A program made the translations under genes and the position numbers. The notes beneath the pieces are model-generated. The model saw only the letters and a program-made list of their open reading frames with translations. It did no database searches and was not told the DNA's origin. Positions 25,954 through 34,552 of a DNA stretch of 64,000 bases are shown here, piece after piece. How positions within the stretch are numbered: the stretch's first letter is position 1; each line of letters begins with the position of its first letter. The DNA comes from Litorivita sp040371945 (GTDB taxonomy: Bacteria; Pseudomonadota; Alphaproteobacteria; Rhodobacterales; Rhodobacteraceae), in NCBI RefSeq assembly GCF_040371945.1, contig NZ_BAABWS010000001.1, forward strand, positions 1,550,001 to 1,614,000. The letters run 5' to 3'.

Positions 25954-27287
25954 ACTGCACTATCTCCCTCGGGTTTGACCCAGCGTAGCAGGAACAGCCC
26001 GATAAGGAAAAGCACAACCAGCGGCGTCACGCCCAATTGTTGGCTGCCGGTGACGGCGGTGGCGATGCCGATGGCGGTGGGGGCAAGGAAGCTCGTCGCC
26101 TTGCCCGCCAAACCGTAGATGCCGAAGGCCTCGGTCATCCGCTCGGGGTTGGCCTGTTTGACCATCATCGTGCGGCTCGCAGCTTGCAGCACCCCGCCCG
26201 CCGCGCCGATGGTCGCGCCAAGAATGTAGAAGGTGATATCGGGCAGGCTCGATTCCGGTCCCACAAAAACGCCGTAAACGCTCTCGCGCGAGACGAGGAC
26301 CATGGAAATCGCTACAAAGGCCAGCACCAGAATGCAGATGCGGATCACGGGTTTTGGCCCGAACCGCACATCCATCTCGCCGCCGATATAGGCGAAAATC
26401 GCGCCAAAGATGATCGCCACAATGCCGAAAATCCCGACGTTCACGACGCTCCACCCCAAGACGCCTTGGGCGTAAAGCCCGCCAAAGAAATACATCCCGT
26501 TCAACGCATCGCGATAGAACATCGACGCGCCCAGATAGCTGAAGAGCGAGGGGGTTTGCGGCAGTTTGCGCACCGTTTGGCCCAGCCCCTTGAGCGCCGT
26601 GCCAAGCGCGCCTTTGGGCGGTTTGGCGGGTTTGGGATCACGCACCCACAAAAAGAAGGGGATCATGAAAACCGCATACCAGATTGCGGTCAGCGGCCCG
26701 ACAAACCGCGTGCCTTCGCGCGCCGCCGGATCAAGGCCAAGCACCGGCTCGATCCCGATCATCGTGCGCCCCGTCGTGGCACTTTCGGCAAAGAGCGCAA
26801 GCATCAACAAAAGCGTGACCAAACCGCCCACATATCCAAAGGCCCAGCCGCGCCCCGAAATCCGCCCGATCTCTTCGCGCGGGCCCAGATCGGGCAGCAT
26901 GGCATTGGTGAAAATCGTCGCGAACTCCATCCCGATCAGGCCGATGGCAAAGGCGAAAAGGATGAAATACATGTCGAAATCGTCAGGCGCCGCCGTCCAC
27001 AAAAGCGCCGATCCGATGACGTAAAGCACCGAAAAGCCCCAAATCCACCGCAGCCTGTTGCCCGAGGTATCGGCCATCGCGCCCAAAAGCGGCGCCAGCA
27101 CCGCAATCACAAATCCCGCCGCGCCAATGCCAAAGCCCCAAGCGGCCTGTGCCTTGGCGCCGTCCCCGACCAATTCGCCAAAGAAGGGCGAAAAGATGAA
27201 GGTCAAAAGCAAGGTGTTATACGGCTGGCTCGCCCAATCGAAGAAAAACCAGCCCCAAATGCGCTTGCGCGGTGAAATCGTTGTCAT
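25929..27287 (-). CDS. UMF1-family MFS transporter
   Basis: A 452-residue twelve-helix transporter. The N-terminus (RKRIWGWFFFDWASQPYNTLLLTFIFSPFFGE) is the diagnostic WxxYDWANSAYxTVI-like start of the UMF1/Atg22 group, and the loop ADTSGNRLRW is the MFS loop 2-3 motif. Function in bacteria is unknown; amino acid or small-solute efflux is inferred from the vacuolar Atg22 relatives. First gene of a run with mepA and the phytase-like gene. Confidence 0.85.
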   Translation of the reverse strand: MTTISPRKRIWGWFFFDWASQPYNTLLLTFIFSPFFGELVGDGAKAQAAWGFGIGAAGFVIAVLAPLLGAMADTSGNRLRWIWGFSVLYVIGSALLWTAAPDDFDMYFILFAFAIGLIGMEFATIFTNAMLPDLGPREEIGRISGRGWAFGYVGGLVTLLLMLALFAESATTGRTMIGIEPVLGLDPAAREGTRFVGPLTAIWYAVFMIPFFLWVRDPKPAKPPKGALGTALKGLGQTVRKLPQTPSLFSYLGASMFYRDALNGMYFFGGLYAQGVLGWSVVNVGIFGIVAIIFGAIFAYIGGEMDVRFGPKPVIRICILVLAFVAISMVLVSRESVYGVFVGPESSLPDITFYILGATIGAAGGVLQAASRTMMVKQANPERMTEAFGIYGLAGKATSFLAPTAIGIATAVTGSQQLGVTPLVVLFLIGLFLLRWVKPEGDSAVWSGSSKP

Positions 27288-27356
27288 GCCTGTCCCCTAT
27301 CCCTGCCCTCGATATGACAGGCAAGTCAGGCATCTGGCAAGCGTTTTGCCCGCGCC

Positions 27357-27902
27357 TCAGCCCGCCGCCTCTTGCATCGGGGGCCACGGGCGGGCGTCTT
27401 CGGCCTCGATCCATTTGGCGATATGGGGCGGGATGGCGGGCGAGACATCGGGCACGCCCAAAACTTCGGCCACCCGCGCGGGCGGCACGATCCCGTTGCG
27501 GTCCGTCAATGCCGCGCGATACACGATGTGATTGGCGCATTCGCCATTGGCCAGCCACATGCTTTGCTCCAGATAGAGAAACCGCGCGTCCCAACAGGCC
27601 AGCCGCGAGCGCATCTCGAAACGCTCGAATGTGCGGATACGGCGGCGATACCGCACCGTCGCCCCCGCCATGGTCAGCCCCCATTTTTGCGATTTGAGCG
27701 CCGCAAACAGCCCCGCGCGTTTGGCAAAGGGCAAGCGGCCCAGATCATAAAGCGTCAAGGTGCGCCCGTTGTTAAGCTCGAAAAACATATCGATGTCCCA
27801 CGGCATGCAGCGATGATGCGACACATGCACCCCGTCCACACCAAGCGGCGCGGCATTGCGGAATTTCACAAACTCTTTGATCATGCGAAGGAAGGGATAC
27901 AT
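27357..27902 (-). CDS. Thioesterase-family (hot-dog) protein
   Basis: 181 residues with the 4HBT-type hot-dog layout: N-terminal HRCMPWDIDMFFELNNGRTLTLYDLGR (the conserved substrate-channel helix with Asp/Asn), then a strand run GATVRYRRRIRTFERFEMRSRLACWDARFLYLEQSMW. It resembles the DUF4442/YbgC-like thioesterase group found with lipid metabolism in alphaproteobacteria. Substrate unknown. It faces yggT across a 135-base gap. Confidence 0.78.
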   Translation of the reverse strand: MYPFLRMIKEFVKFRNAAPLGVDGVHVSHHRCMPWDIDMFFELNNGRTLTLYDLGRLPFAKRAGLFAALKSQKWGLTMAGATVRYRRRIRTFERFEMRSRLACWDARFLYLEQSMWLANGECANHIVYRAALTDRNGIVPPARVAEVLGVPDVSPAIPPHIAKWIEAEDARPWPPMQEAAG

Positions 27903-28037
27903 CGGCGGCGTCCTTTAACGGTCTGATACCCCGTGCTGACCCCAAGCGACCCCCGCGTCAACCAAGACTGCGCGTCAGACTTGCCCTTTTGCGCCGCCAT
28001 GCTTACCTAGGACGCGCAACCAATAAGGACCCCCGCC

Positions 28038-28325
28038 ATGCTGTCGCTTTTCCAGATCCTGTCCCTGATCCTCGATATCGCGTGGTTCTTCGTGATCGCC
28101 CATGTGATCATGAGCTGGTTGATCAATTTTCAGGTGCTCAATCTGGGCCAGCCTCTGGTCGCGCAAATCTGGCATATGCTGCAACGCATCCTAGAGCCGG
28201 TCTATAGCCGTGTGCGTTCGATCCTGCCGCCGATGGGCGGCGTCGACCTTGCCCCCTTGGTGGTTCTGATCGCGATCTATGCCCTGCGCATCGTGCTGGC
28301 CAACAATATCGCCGCCTTCTACTAA
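28038..28325 (+). CDS. YggT family membrane protein
   Basis: 95 residues with two hydrophobic segments (FQILSLILDIAWFFVIAHVIMSWL; LAPLVVLIAIYALRIVLANNI) around the conserved RILEPVYSRVRSILPPMGGVDLAPLVVL motif of YggT. Proteins of this family are linked to osmotic tolerance and cell-envelope integrity but have no defined reaction. It has its own upstream region and is followed after 73 bases by recQ. Confidence 0.93.
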   Translation: MLSLFQILSLILDIAWFFVIAHVIMSWLINFQVLNLGQPLVAQIWHMLQRILEPVYSRVRSILPPMGGVDLAPLVVLIAIYALRIVLANNIAAFY

Positions 28326-28398
28326 ACCCCGCCTTGCCGTGCGCGGCGGAACGTGGGAAAACCTGCTGAGAGCATAAAAACAAGCCCACAGGACACCC

Positions 28399-30441
28399 AT
28401 GACCGCTGCTGCCAAGCTGCTCAAAGACGTATTCGGATTTGACGCCTTTCGTCCGGGCCAAGAAGAGATCGTCGAGGCGGTCAGCACGGGGCAAAACGTG
28501 CTTGCCATCATGCCCACGGGCGGCGGCAAATCCTTGTGTTTCCAACTCCCTGCCCTGATGCGCGAGGGGGTCACCGTGGTGATCTCGCCGCTGATTGCCC
28601 TGATGCGCGATCAGGTGCGCGCCCTGCGCGAAGCCGGCGTCGAGGCGGGCGCATTGACCTCGGGCAACACCGAAGAAGAGACCGCCGAGGTCTGGCAAGC
28701 GCTCGAAGAGGAGCGGCTCAAGCTGCTCTATATCGCGCCCGAACGGCTCGCCTCGGGCAGCGCCATCGGGATGCTGCGCCGGATCAATGTGTCGATGATC
28801 GCCGTGGACGAGGCCCATTGCGTGAGCCAATGGGGCCATGATTTTCGCCCCGACTACTTGCGCATCGGCGAATTGCGCAGCGCGCTGGATGTGCCGCTCG
28901 CCGCATTTACCGCCACGGCAGACGCCGAAACCCGCGAAGAGATCATCCGCCGCCTGTTCGATGGCGCCGCCCCGCAAAGCTTTTTGCACGGGTTCGACCG
29001 GCCCAACATCCACCTTGCCTTTGCCGCCAAAGACGGGCCGCGCCGCCAGATCCTCGAGTTTGCCAGCGCCCGCAAAGGGCAATCGGGCATCGTCTATTGC
29101 GGCACCCGCAACAAGACCGAAAGCCTCGCCGCCGCCCTGCGCGAGGCAGGCCATAGCGCCTGCCACTACCACGGCGGGATGGAGGCCGAAGACCGCCGCA
29201 TCACCGAACGGCGGTTCCAACAAGAGGACGGTTTGATCGTCGTCGCGACCGTCGCCTTTGGCATGGGCGTCGACAAACCCGATATCCGCTGGGTCGCCCA
29301 TGCGGATTTGCCCAAATCAATCGAGGCCTATTACCAAGAGATCGGCCGCGCGGGCCGCGACGGCGCCCCCGCCGAAACGCTCACCCTCTTTGGCCCCGAC
29401 GACATCCGCCTGCGCCGCAGCCAGATCGACGAAGGCCTCGCCCCGCCGGAAATGCGCGCCGCCGATCACGGGCGGCTTAACGCGCTTTTGGGTCTGGCCG
29501 AGGCGCTCGAATGCCGCCGCAAGAACCTGCTCGCCTATTTTGGCGAAAGCGAAGCGCATTGCGGCAATTGCGATCTGTGCGACACCCCGCCCGACACCTT
29601 TGACGGCACCATCGCCGTGCGCAAAGCCCTCTCGGCGATCCTGCGCACCGGCGAGTTTTTCGGGTCAGGCCATTTGATCGACATCCTTTTGGGCAATATG
29701 ACCGAGAAGGTCCAAGCGCGCGGCCATGATGATTTGCCCACCTTCGGCGTCGGCAAGGAATATGACCGCCGCCAATGGCAGGCCGTGTTCCGCCAGATGA
29801 TGGGGCATGATCTGGTGCGCCCCGATCCCGAACGCCACGGCGCCTTGCGCATGACCGATCCCGCCTTGCCGATCCTGCGCGACGAGGCGAAAATCACCCT
29901 GCGCCGCGACACGATCCGCTCTGCTGCCTCGCGCGGCCCCGCGATCAAATCCTTGGTGTCCGAAGAGGATGCGCCGCTTTTGTCGGCGCTCAAGGCCAAG
30001 CGCCGCGCCTTTGCCGAAGCGGCCAAAGCCCCCGCCTATATCATTTTCAACGACCGCACCTTGATCGAGATGGCCGAAAAACGCCCCTGCGACCTCGACG
30101 AGATGGCCCGCATCGGCGGCGTCGGGGCGAAAAAGCTCGAAAGCTATGGCGCGGCGTTTTTGAAGGTGATCAACGGCGAGGCCGAGGCCATGCACCCGTC
30201 GCGCCGCAAATTGGCGGGCCGCGATTCTGGCGCGCTATACGACCGCCTCGTCGCCGCGCAAAAGGATATGGAGCGCGGCGCGGACGGTATGGAAAAACCG
30301 ATGAGCTGCTCTGCCGCGCAAATCGCAAAAATCGCCGAGGCACGCCCGCGCGACGCCGAGGCCATCACCCGCCTGCTGGGCGCGCGGCGCAGCGAAAGAT
30401 TTGCCGCCGCATTTCTGGACGTGCTGCACAGCGCGGACTAG
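28399..30441 (+). CDS. recQ: ATP-dependent DNA helicase RecQ
   Basis: A 3'-5' helicase for recombination and fork repair. Walker A is MPTGGGKSLCF (Lys44), the DEAH box is AVDEAHCVSQWGHDFRPDY, and helicase motifs IV-VI follow (GIVYCGTRNKTE, VATVAFGMGVDKPDIRWVAHADLPKS, QEIGRAGRDG). The zinc-binding RQC cysteines are C-NCDLC (HCGNCDLCDTPPD), and a C-terminal HRDC domain is visible around CDLDEMARIGGVGAKKLESYGAAFL. Length 680 is somewhat longer than E. coli RecQ (about 610) because of a C-terminal extension. Confidence 0.97.
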   Translation: MTAAAKLLKDVFGFDAFRPGQEEIVEAVSTGQNVLAIMPTGGGKSLCFQLPALMREGVTVVISPLIALMRDQVRALREAGVEAGALTSGNTEEETAEVWQALEEERLKLLYIAPERLASGSAIGMLRRINVSMIAVDEAHCVSQWGHDFRPDYLRIGELRSALDVPLAAFTATADAETREEIIRRLFDGAAPQSFLHGFDRPNIHLAFAAKDGPRRQILEFASARKGQSGIVYCGTRNKTESLAAALREAGHSACHYHGGMEAEDRRITERRFQQEDGLIVVATVAFGMGVDKPDIRWVAHADLPKSIEAYYQEIGRAGRDGAPAETLTLFGPDDIRLRRSQIDEGLAPPEMRAADHGRLNALLGLAEALECRRKNLLAYFGESEAHCGNCDLCDTPPDTFDGTIAVRKALSAILRTGEFFGSGHLIDILLGNMTEKVQARGHDDLPTFGVGKEYDRRQWQAVFRQMMGHDLVRPDPERHGALRMTDPALPILRDEAKITLRRDTIRSAASRGPAIKSLVSEEDAPLLSALKAKRRAFAEAAKAPAYIIFNDRTLIEMAEKRPCDLDEMARIGGVGAKKLESYGAAFLKVINGEAEAMHPSRRKLAGRDSGALYDRLVAAQKDMERGADGMEKPMSCSAAQIAKIAEARPRDAEAITRLLGARRSERFAAAFLDVLHSAD

Positions 30442-30472
30442 ATACAGCAGACGCAATTGAAAGGAAGCCTCG

Positions 30473-31237
30473 ATGTTGGTTGTCATCTCTCCGGCCAAGA
30501 AAATGGATATGGACACGGTCGAAGGCATCGAGGCCACCAAACCCGCCTTCACCGCCCGCGCCAAGGAATTGGCAGGCGTGGCGCGCGCGCTTGATGCGCC
30601 CGCCTTGCAAAAGCTCATGCATATCTCTGAAAATCTCGCGGCGCTCAACGCCGAGCGTTTTGCCAAATTCGGCAAGATGGAGAAAAAAGCCGCCGCCCTC
30701 GCCTTTGCGGGCGATACCTATCAAGGGCTGGAGGCGGGCACGCTGGACGCGGACGAGATGCGCTATGCCCAAGACCATTTGCGCATTCTGTCGGGGCTTT
30801 ACGGGGTGCTGCGCCCGCTCGATGCGATCGAACCCTACCGTTTGGAAATGGGCAGCCGCCTTGCCACCGAGAAGGGCAAGAACCTTTATGACTATTGGGG
30901 CGATACGATTGCGAAGGCTCTCAACAAACAGGCCAAGCAAACCGGATCGGATATTTTGGTCAATTGCGCCAGTCAGGAATATTTCGGCGCGGTGGACCTC
31001 AAGGCGCTCAAACCGCGGGTGATCACGCCGGTGTTTATGGAAGAAAAGGCGGGCAAAGCCAAAATCGTCAGCTTCTTCGCCAAAAAAGCCCGCGGCGCCA
31101 TGGCGCGCTATATCGTGCAAAACCGGATCACCGATGCGCAGGGGCTTAAGGCCTTTGACCTTGGCGGATACCGGTATATGGCCGAAATGTCCGAGGGCGA
31201 TAAATGGGTGTTCTTGCGCGACTACCCCGAGGCGTAG
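30473..31237 (+). CDS. yaaA: Peroxide stress protein YaaA
   Basis: A DUF328 protein that lowers free iron during hydrogen peroxide stress in E. coli. Family motifs: MLVVISPAKKMD at the N-terminus, DTYQGLEAGTLDADEMRYAQDHLRILSGLYGVLRPLD, YRLEMGSRL, YDYWGDTIAKALN, and LVNCASQEYFGAVD. Length 254 is normal. It follows recQ by 31 bases with GGAAG before the ATG, so recQ-yaaA is likely one transcript. Convergent with the hybrid kinase (two bases between stops). Confidence 0.95.
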   Translation: MLVVISPAKKMDMDTVEGIEATKPAFTARAKELAGVARALDAPALQKLMHISENLAALNAERFAKFGKMEKKAAALAFAGDTYQGLEAGTLDADEMRYAQDHLRILSGLYGVLRPLDAIEPYRLEMGSRLATEKGKNLYDYWGDTIAKALNKQAKQTGSDILVNCASQEYFGAVDLKALKPRVITPVFMEEKAGKAKIVSFFAKKARGAMARYIVQNRITDAQGLKAFDLGGYRYMAEMSEGDKWVFLRDYPEA

Positions 31238-31239
31238 AC

Positions 31240-33468
31240 CTATCCGGCGGCTTGCGCAGGCTCTTCGCTTTCGGGTTTCGGCGGGCGGGCGCCTTCGGGG
31301 CAATGCTCCATGATCGTCTCGTGGATCGCGGCCTTGCGCAAGGGTTTGGTCAAATAATGGTCCAATCCGGCCGCCAAAATCCCGTCCTTGTCCCCGTCCA
31401 TCGCATGGGCCGTCAAGGCCACAATCGGGACATGGCCGCCGGCCTCTGCCTCGATTGCGCGGATTTCTTTTGTCGCCTCTTTGCCGTCCATCTTGGGCAT
31501 GGAAATATCCATGAAGATCAGATCGGGATTAAAGTCCCGAAACGCCGCCACCGCCTCTAGCCCGTTGGCCGCGAACAACAGCTCGACATCCAGCGTCTTG
31601 ATCATCTTGCGAAACACCAACTGGTTGGTTTTGTTGTCCTCGGCGGCCAGAATGCGCATCGGGCGCGCGACGGGTTCAACCTCGATCTCGGCCTCTGCCT
31701 CGGGCGCGGGCGCGGGCCGCTCCTCGGCGCTGGCCTCGATTACATCCGCGCCAAGGGATTTGAGCTTGGCAAAAAGCTCGCGCCGCGGCGTGGGTTTTTG
31801 CAAAATCCCCTGCAGATGCGCCCTTGCGGGGTCTTGCTCGGCATAACCGGTGTTGGAGCTGAGCAAGATAATCGGCACATCGCATCCGCGCGCGCGGATG
31901 GTTTCGGCCAGTTCAAGCCCGTCCATATCGGGCATATTGTGATCGGTCAGAACCAGATCAAAAGGCGCCTCCAAGGCCGCCAAGGCTTCGGCGCCATTCG
32001 TGCAAGACACGGTCTGGATACCCAAGACATCCATCTGCTTTTCCAAAATCGCCCGATTGACCTCGTGGTCATCCACGATCAAGGCCCTCTTGAGACTGGC
32101 AGGCAGGACCGGCGCGACCTCTTCAAGCGTATCGGCCACGGGCATCGTGATGCGGAACCCGAAGGCAGAGCCAACCCCTTCCTCGCTGTCGACCCAGATT
32201 TTCCCGCCCATCAGCTTGATCAAACGCTGGGTGATGGCAAGGCCAAGCCCCGTGCCTTCGAACTGGCGGTTTTGCTCGTCTTCGACCTGATTGAACTCGC
32301 CAAAAATATGATCGACCTTATCGGCGGGAATCCCGATGCCGGTGTCCTCGATGGTGACATGCACATGGGTTTCGTCGCTGCCTTCGGGATGCACGCCCAC
32401 AACACGGATCAACACGTGGCCATTCGACGTGAATTTGACCGCATTGCCGAGCAGGTTGGTCAAAATCTGCCGCAAGCGCCCCGGATCGCCGATATATTGC
32501 GTCGGCAGGAACATGTCGTAATCGACCATAAGATCGAAGCCCTTGTCGCGCGCGGGCGGTTGCAACAGCATGATCACCTCATGGATGCAGCGCTCCAGAT
32601 CAAAGGGTTCGGGATGCAGCTTGAGTTTTTCGGCCTCGATCTTCGAGTAATCCAGAACATCATTGATGATGACCAAAAGCGCCTCGCCGGAGTTCTTGAT
32701 CGTGTTCACATAAAGCCGCTGCTCTTCGTCCAGCTCCGTATCGGTGAGCAATTCGGCCATGCCGACAACCCCGTTCATCGGGGTGCGGATTTCATGGCTC
32801 ATATTGGCGAGGAAGGAAGATTTCGCGCGGTTCGCCGCCTCGGCGTTGCTGCGCTCTTTTTTGAGCTCCTTCTCGTAGCGCACCGTATCGGTGATATTGA
32901 GCGCCAAGGACACCACATCGCCCCCCGCGCCGCGCTGGTCGATGAACTTGATATAGACGTCATTCCACAGCCGGATGATGATCGGCTCGGGCGCGGGGTC
33001 TTGCCAACGCTCCAGCATCCGCGCGCGCCATGCCGCGGGGCGCTCATCGCCGATGTTGATAATGCCCTCCTCGGTGGCAAGCTGCAAAATACGGATATAG
33101 CTGATGCCGGGGCGGACCTCTTCGAGCCCGTCGAACACAGACATATACGAGCGGTTCGCACCGATCATTTTGCTATCGGCATCAAAAAACGCAAACCCGT
33201 CCTGAATGGTTTCAATCGAATGCCACAGGCGGCGTTCGGCAATCTCGATTTTCTGATGCGCGACCGTCAGGTCGGATTTCACCCGCTTGTTCTCGTCGCG
33301 GACGTTTTTGACCTCGGCGCGGGTTTCGACGATCTCGACCGAAAGCTGGCGCGCGTGGCGGCCCAGTTTACGGTTGGCGGCATAAAGCTCCGCCTGTTTT
33401 TGCTCCAACAAACGCTCCGCCGCGAGCCGTGCGCGGCGCTCTTCTGACAGTTTGTTGGCTAGGCTCAT
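31240..33468 (-). CDS. Cytoplasmic hybrid histidine kinase with two receiver domains
   Basis: 742 residues: coiled coil (about 5-80), PAS domain (about 80-200), HisKA with His225 in FLANMSHEIRTPMNGV, HATPase with N box (LTNLLGNAVKFT), G1 DTGIGI and G2 GTGLGL, then receiver domains with Asp509 (LVLTDHNMPDMDG) and Asp654 (LIFMDISMPKMDG). There is no membrane segment and no Hpt domain, so the signal is sensed in the cytosol and the phosphate must go to a separate Hpt protein. An acidic Glu/Pro linker (580-600) separates the receivers. No cognate regulator is adjacent. Resembles the ArcB/BarA-like hybrid class. Confidence 0.93.
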   Translation of the reverse strand: MSLANKLSEERRARLAAERLLEQKQAELYAANRKLGRHARQLSVEIVETRAEVKNVRDENKRVKSDLTVAHQKIEIAERRLWHSIETIQDGFAFFDADSKMIGANRSYMSVFDGLEEVRPGISYIRILQLATEEGIINIGDERPAAWRARMLERWQDPAPEPIIIRLWNDVYIKFIDQRGAGGDVVSLALNITDTVRYEKELKKERSNAEAANRAKSSFLANMSHEIRTPMNGVVGMAELLTDTELDEEQRLYVNTIKNSGEALLVIINDVLDYSKIEAEKLKLHPEPFDLERCIHEVIMLLQPPARDKGFDLMVDYDMFLPTQYIGDPGRLRQILTNLLGNAVKFTSNGHVLIRVVGVHPEGSDETHVHVTIEDTGIGIPADKVDHIFGEFNQVEDEQNRQFEGTGLGLAITQRLIKLMGGKIWVDSEEGVGSAFGFRITMPVADTLEEVAPVLPASLKRALIVDDHEVNRAILEKQMDVLGIQTVSCTNGAEALAALEAPFDLVLTDHNMPDMDGLELAETIRARGCDVPIILLSSNTGYAEQDPARAHLQGILQKPTPRRELFAKLKSLGADVIEASAEERPAPAPEAEAEIEVEPVARPMRILAAEDNKTNQLVFRKMIKTLDVELLFAANGLEAVAAFRDFNPDLIFMDISMPKMDGKEATKEIRAIEAEAGGHVPIVALTAHAMDGDKDGILAAGLDHYLTKPLRKAAIHETIMEHCPEGARPPKPESEEPAQAAG

Positions 33469-33582
33469 GCCTATCTCCCGACCAGCGCGGCGTTAATGGA
33501 TCATCCGCCATCATCCGCAGGGAGGGTAAAAAAGATGTTTAAGGCCACGCGGTTGACACAAAATTCCCGTGGAAAACCGCGC

Positions 33583-34344
33583 CTAAAGGTAACCTTCGGC
33601 GCGAAAACTCAATTCACGCGATTTCCCGATGATCAAATGATCATGCACCGTCAGGCCCAAGGCCATGGCGGCGCGGTTCACCTGATCGGTCATATCGATA
33701 TCCTGCTGCGAGGGGGTCGGATCGCCCGACGGGTGATTGTGCACCAAAATCAGCGCACTGGCGTTCAATTCAAGCGCCCGCTTGACCACCTCGCGCGGAT
33801 AGACCGGCACATGATCCACCGTGCCGCGCGCCTGCTCTTCATCGGCGATCAACACGTTCTTGCGGTCAAGATAGAGAATGCGGAACTGTTCGGTTTCGCG
33901 GTGCGCCATCGTGGTGTGGCAATAGTCGATGATCGCATCCCAGCTTGAGATCACATGACGTTGCATCACCTTCGAGCGCGACAAACGGTGCGCTGCCGCC
34001 TCGACGATTTTCAACTCCGTGAGCACCGCCTCTCCCGCGCCCTCCACCGCCAAAATCCGTTCCGGCGCGGCCGAGAGCACGCGATTGAAATCACCGAACA
34101 CATCCAGGAGGCGGCGCGCCAAAGGTTTCACATCCTGCCGCGGGATCGCGCGAAACAGCACCAATTCGAGCATCTCGTAATCGGGCAAGGCCGTCGCGCC
34201 GCCGCTCATGAACCTGTCGCGAAGCCGCTTGCGATGATCGCGAATATAGGAGGGCAGCCGCCCCGACGGGAGCGGCGCTTCGGGCGCCTCATCGGGCCCG
34301 AACAGCGACATCGGCGCTTCATTGAAGGCATTGGCATCACGCAT
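33583..34344 (-). CDS. radC: RadC family JAB1/MPN-domain protein
   Basis: The C-terminal half has the JAMM metalloprotease signature (ASALILVHNHPSGDPTPSQQDID) preceded by FRILYLDRKNVLI. The N-terminal half has the usual UPF0758 helix-hairpin-helix (RLRDRFMSGGATALPDYEMLELVLFRAIPRQDVKPLARRLL). Its role in DNA repair is doubtful; in related bacteria it is tied to competence or gene transfer. The start is unclear: ATG at 34344, TTG at 34362 or ATG at 34311 (MSLFGPDEAPE) are all possible and none has a good ribosome site. Confidence 0.92.
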   Translation of the reverse strand: MRDANAFNEAPMSLFGPDEAPEAPLPSGRLPSYIRDHRKRLRDRFMSGGATALPDYEMLELVLFRAIPRQDVKPLARRLLDVFGDFNRVLSAAPERILAVEGAGEAVLTELKIVEAAAHRLSRSKVMQRHVISSWDAIIDYCHTTMAHRETEQFRILYLDRKNVLIADEEQARGTVDHVPVYPREVVKRALELNASALILVHNHPSGDPTPSQQDIDMTDQVNRAAMALGLTVHDHLIIGKSRELSFRAEGYL

Positions 34345-34368
34345 GGGGTCATCATGGCGCAAACATGG

Positions 34369-34383
34369 TTACCGATTTGTTAA
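34369..34383 (-). promoter_or_regulatory. CtrA-like half-site pair upstream of radC
   Basis: Minus strand reads TTAA-CAAATCG-GTAA, one mismatch from the alphaproteobacterial CtrA box TTAA-N7-TTAA. It lies about 25 bases before the radC ATG at 34344. CtrA controls motility and gene uptake functions in Rhodobacteraceae. A chance match is possible. Confidence 0.25.
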
Positions 34384-34401
34384 CCCGATCCGCCCCGCCC
34401 A

Positions 34402-34438
34402 AATGAAAACAGGCCCCCCAAAACCATCGGGAGGCCTG
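34402..34438 (-). terminator. Rho-independent terminator downstream of dnaJ
   Basis: Stem CAGGCC (34410-34415) with GGCCTG (34433-34438), extended by CCC/GGG, followed on the minus strand by TTTTCATTT. It closes the dnaK-dnaJ region before radC. Confidence 0.7.
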
Positions 34439-34474
34439 CTTGAAATCATCCGGCGGGCTGTGCGCTCGCCCCCT

Positions 34475-34552
34475 GCGAGACGGCGCTCGGCCCTTCGGCT
34501 CCGCCCGTTCGCGCCTCAAAAGCTCCACTGGAGCTTTTGCGAGACGGCGCTC
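34475..34552. repeat. Direct repeat pair flanking a perfect palindrome after dnaJ
   Basis: A 14-base direct repeat (GCGAGACGGCGCTC at 34475-34488 and 34539-34552) brackets a 23-base palindrome with 11-base arms (34517-34539, centre C at 34528). The second repeat copy overlaps the dnaJ stop codon. The palindrome could act as a first terminator, but the short direct repeats are not explained by that. Confidence 0.6.
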
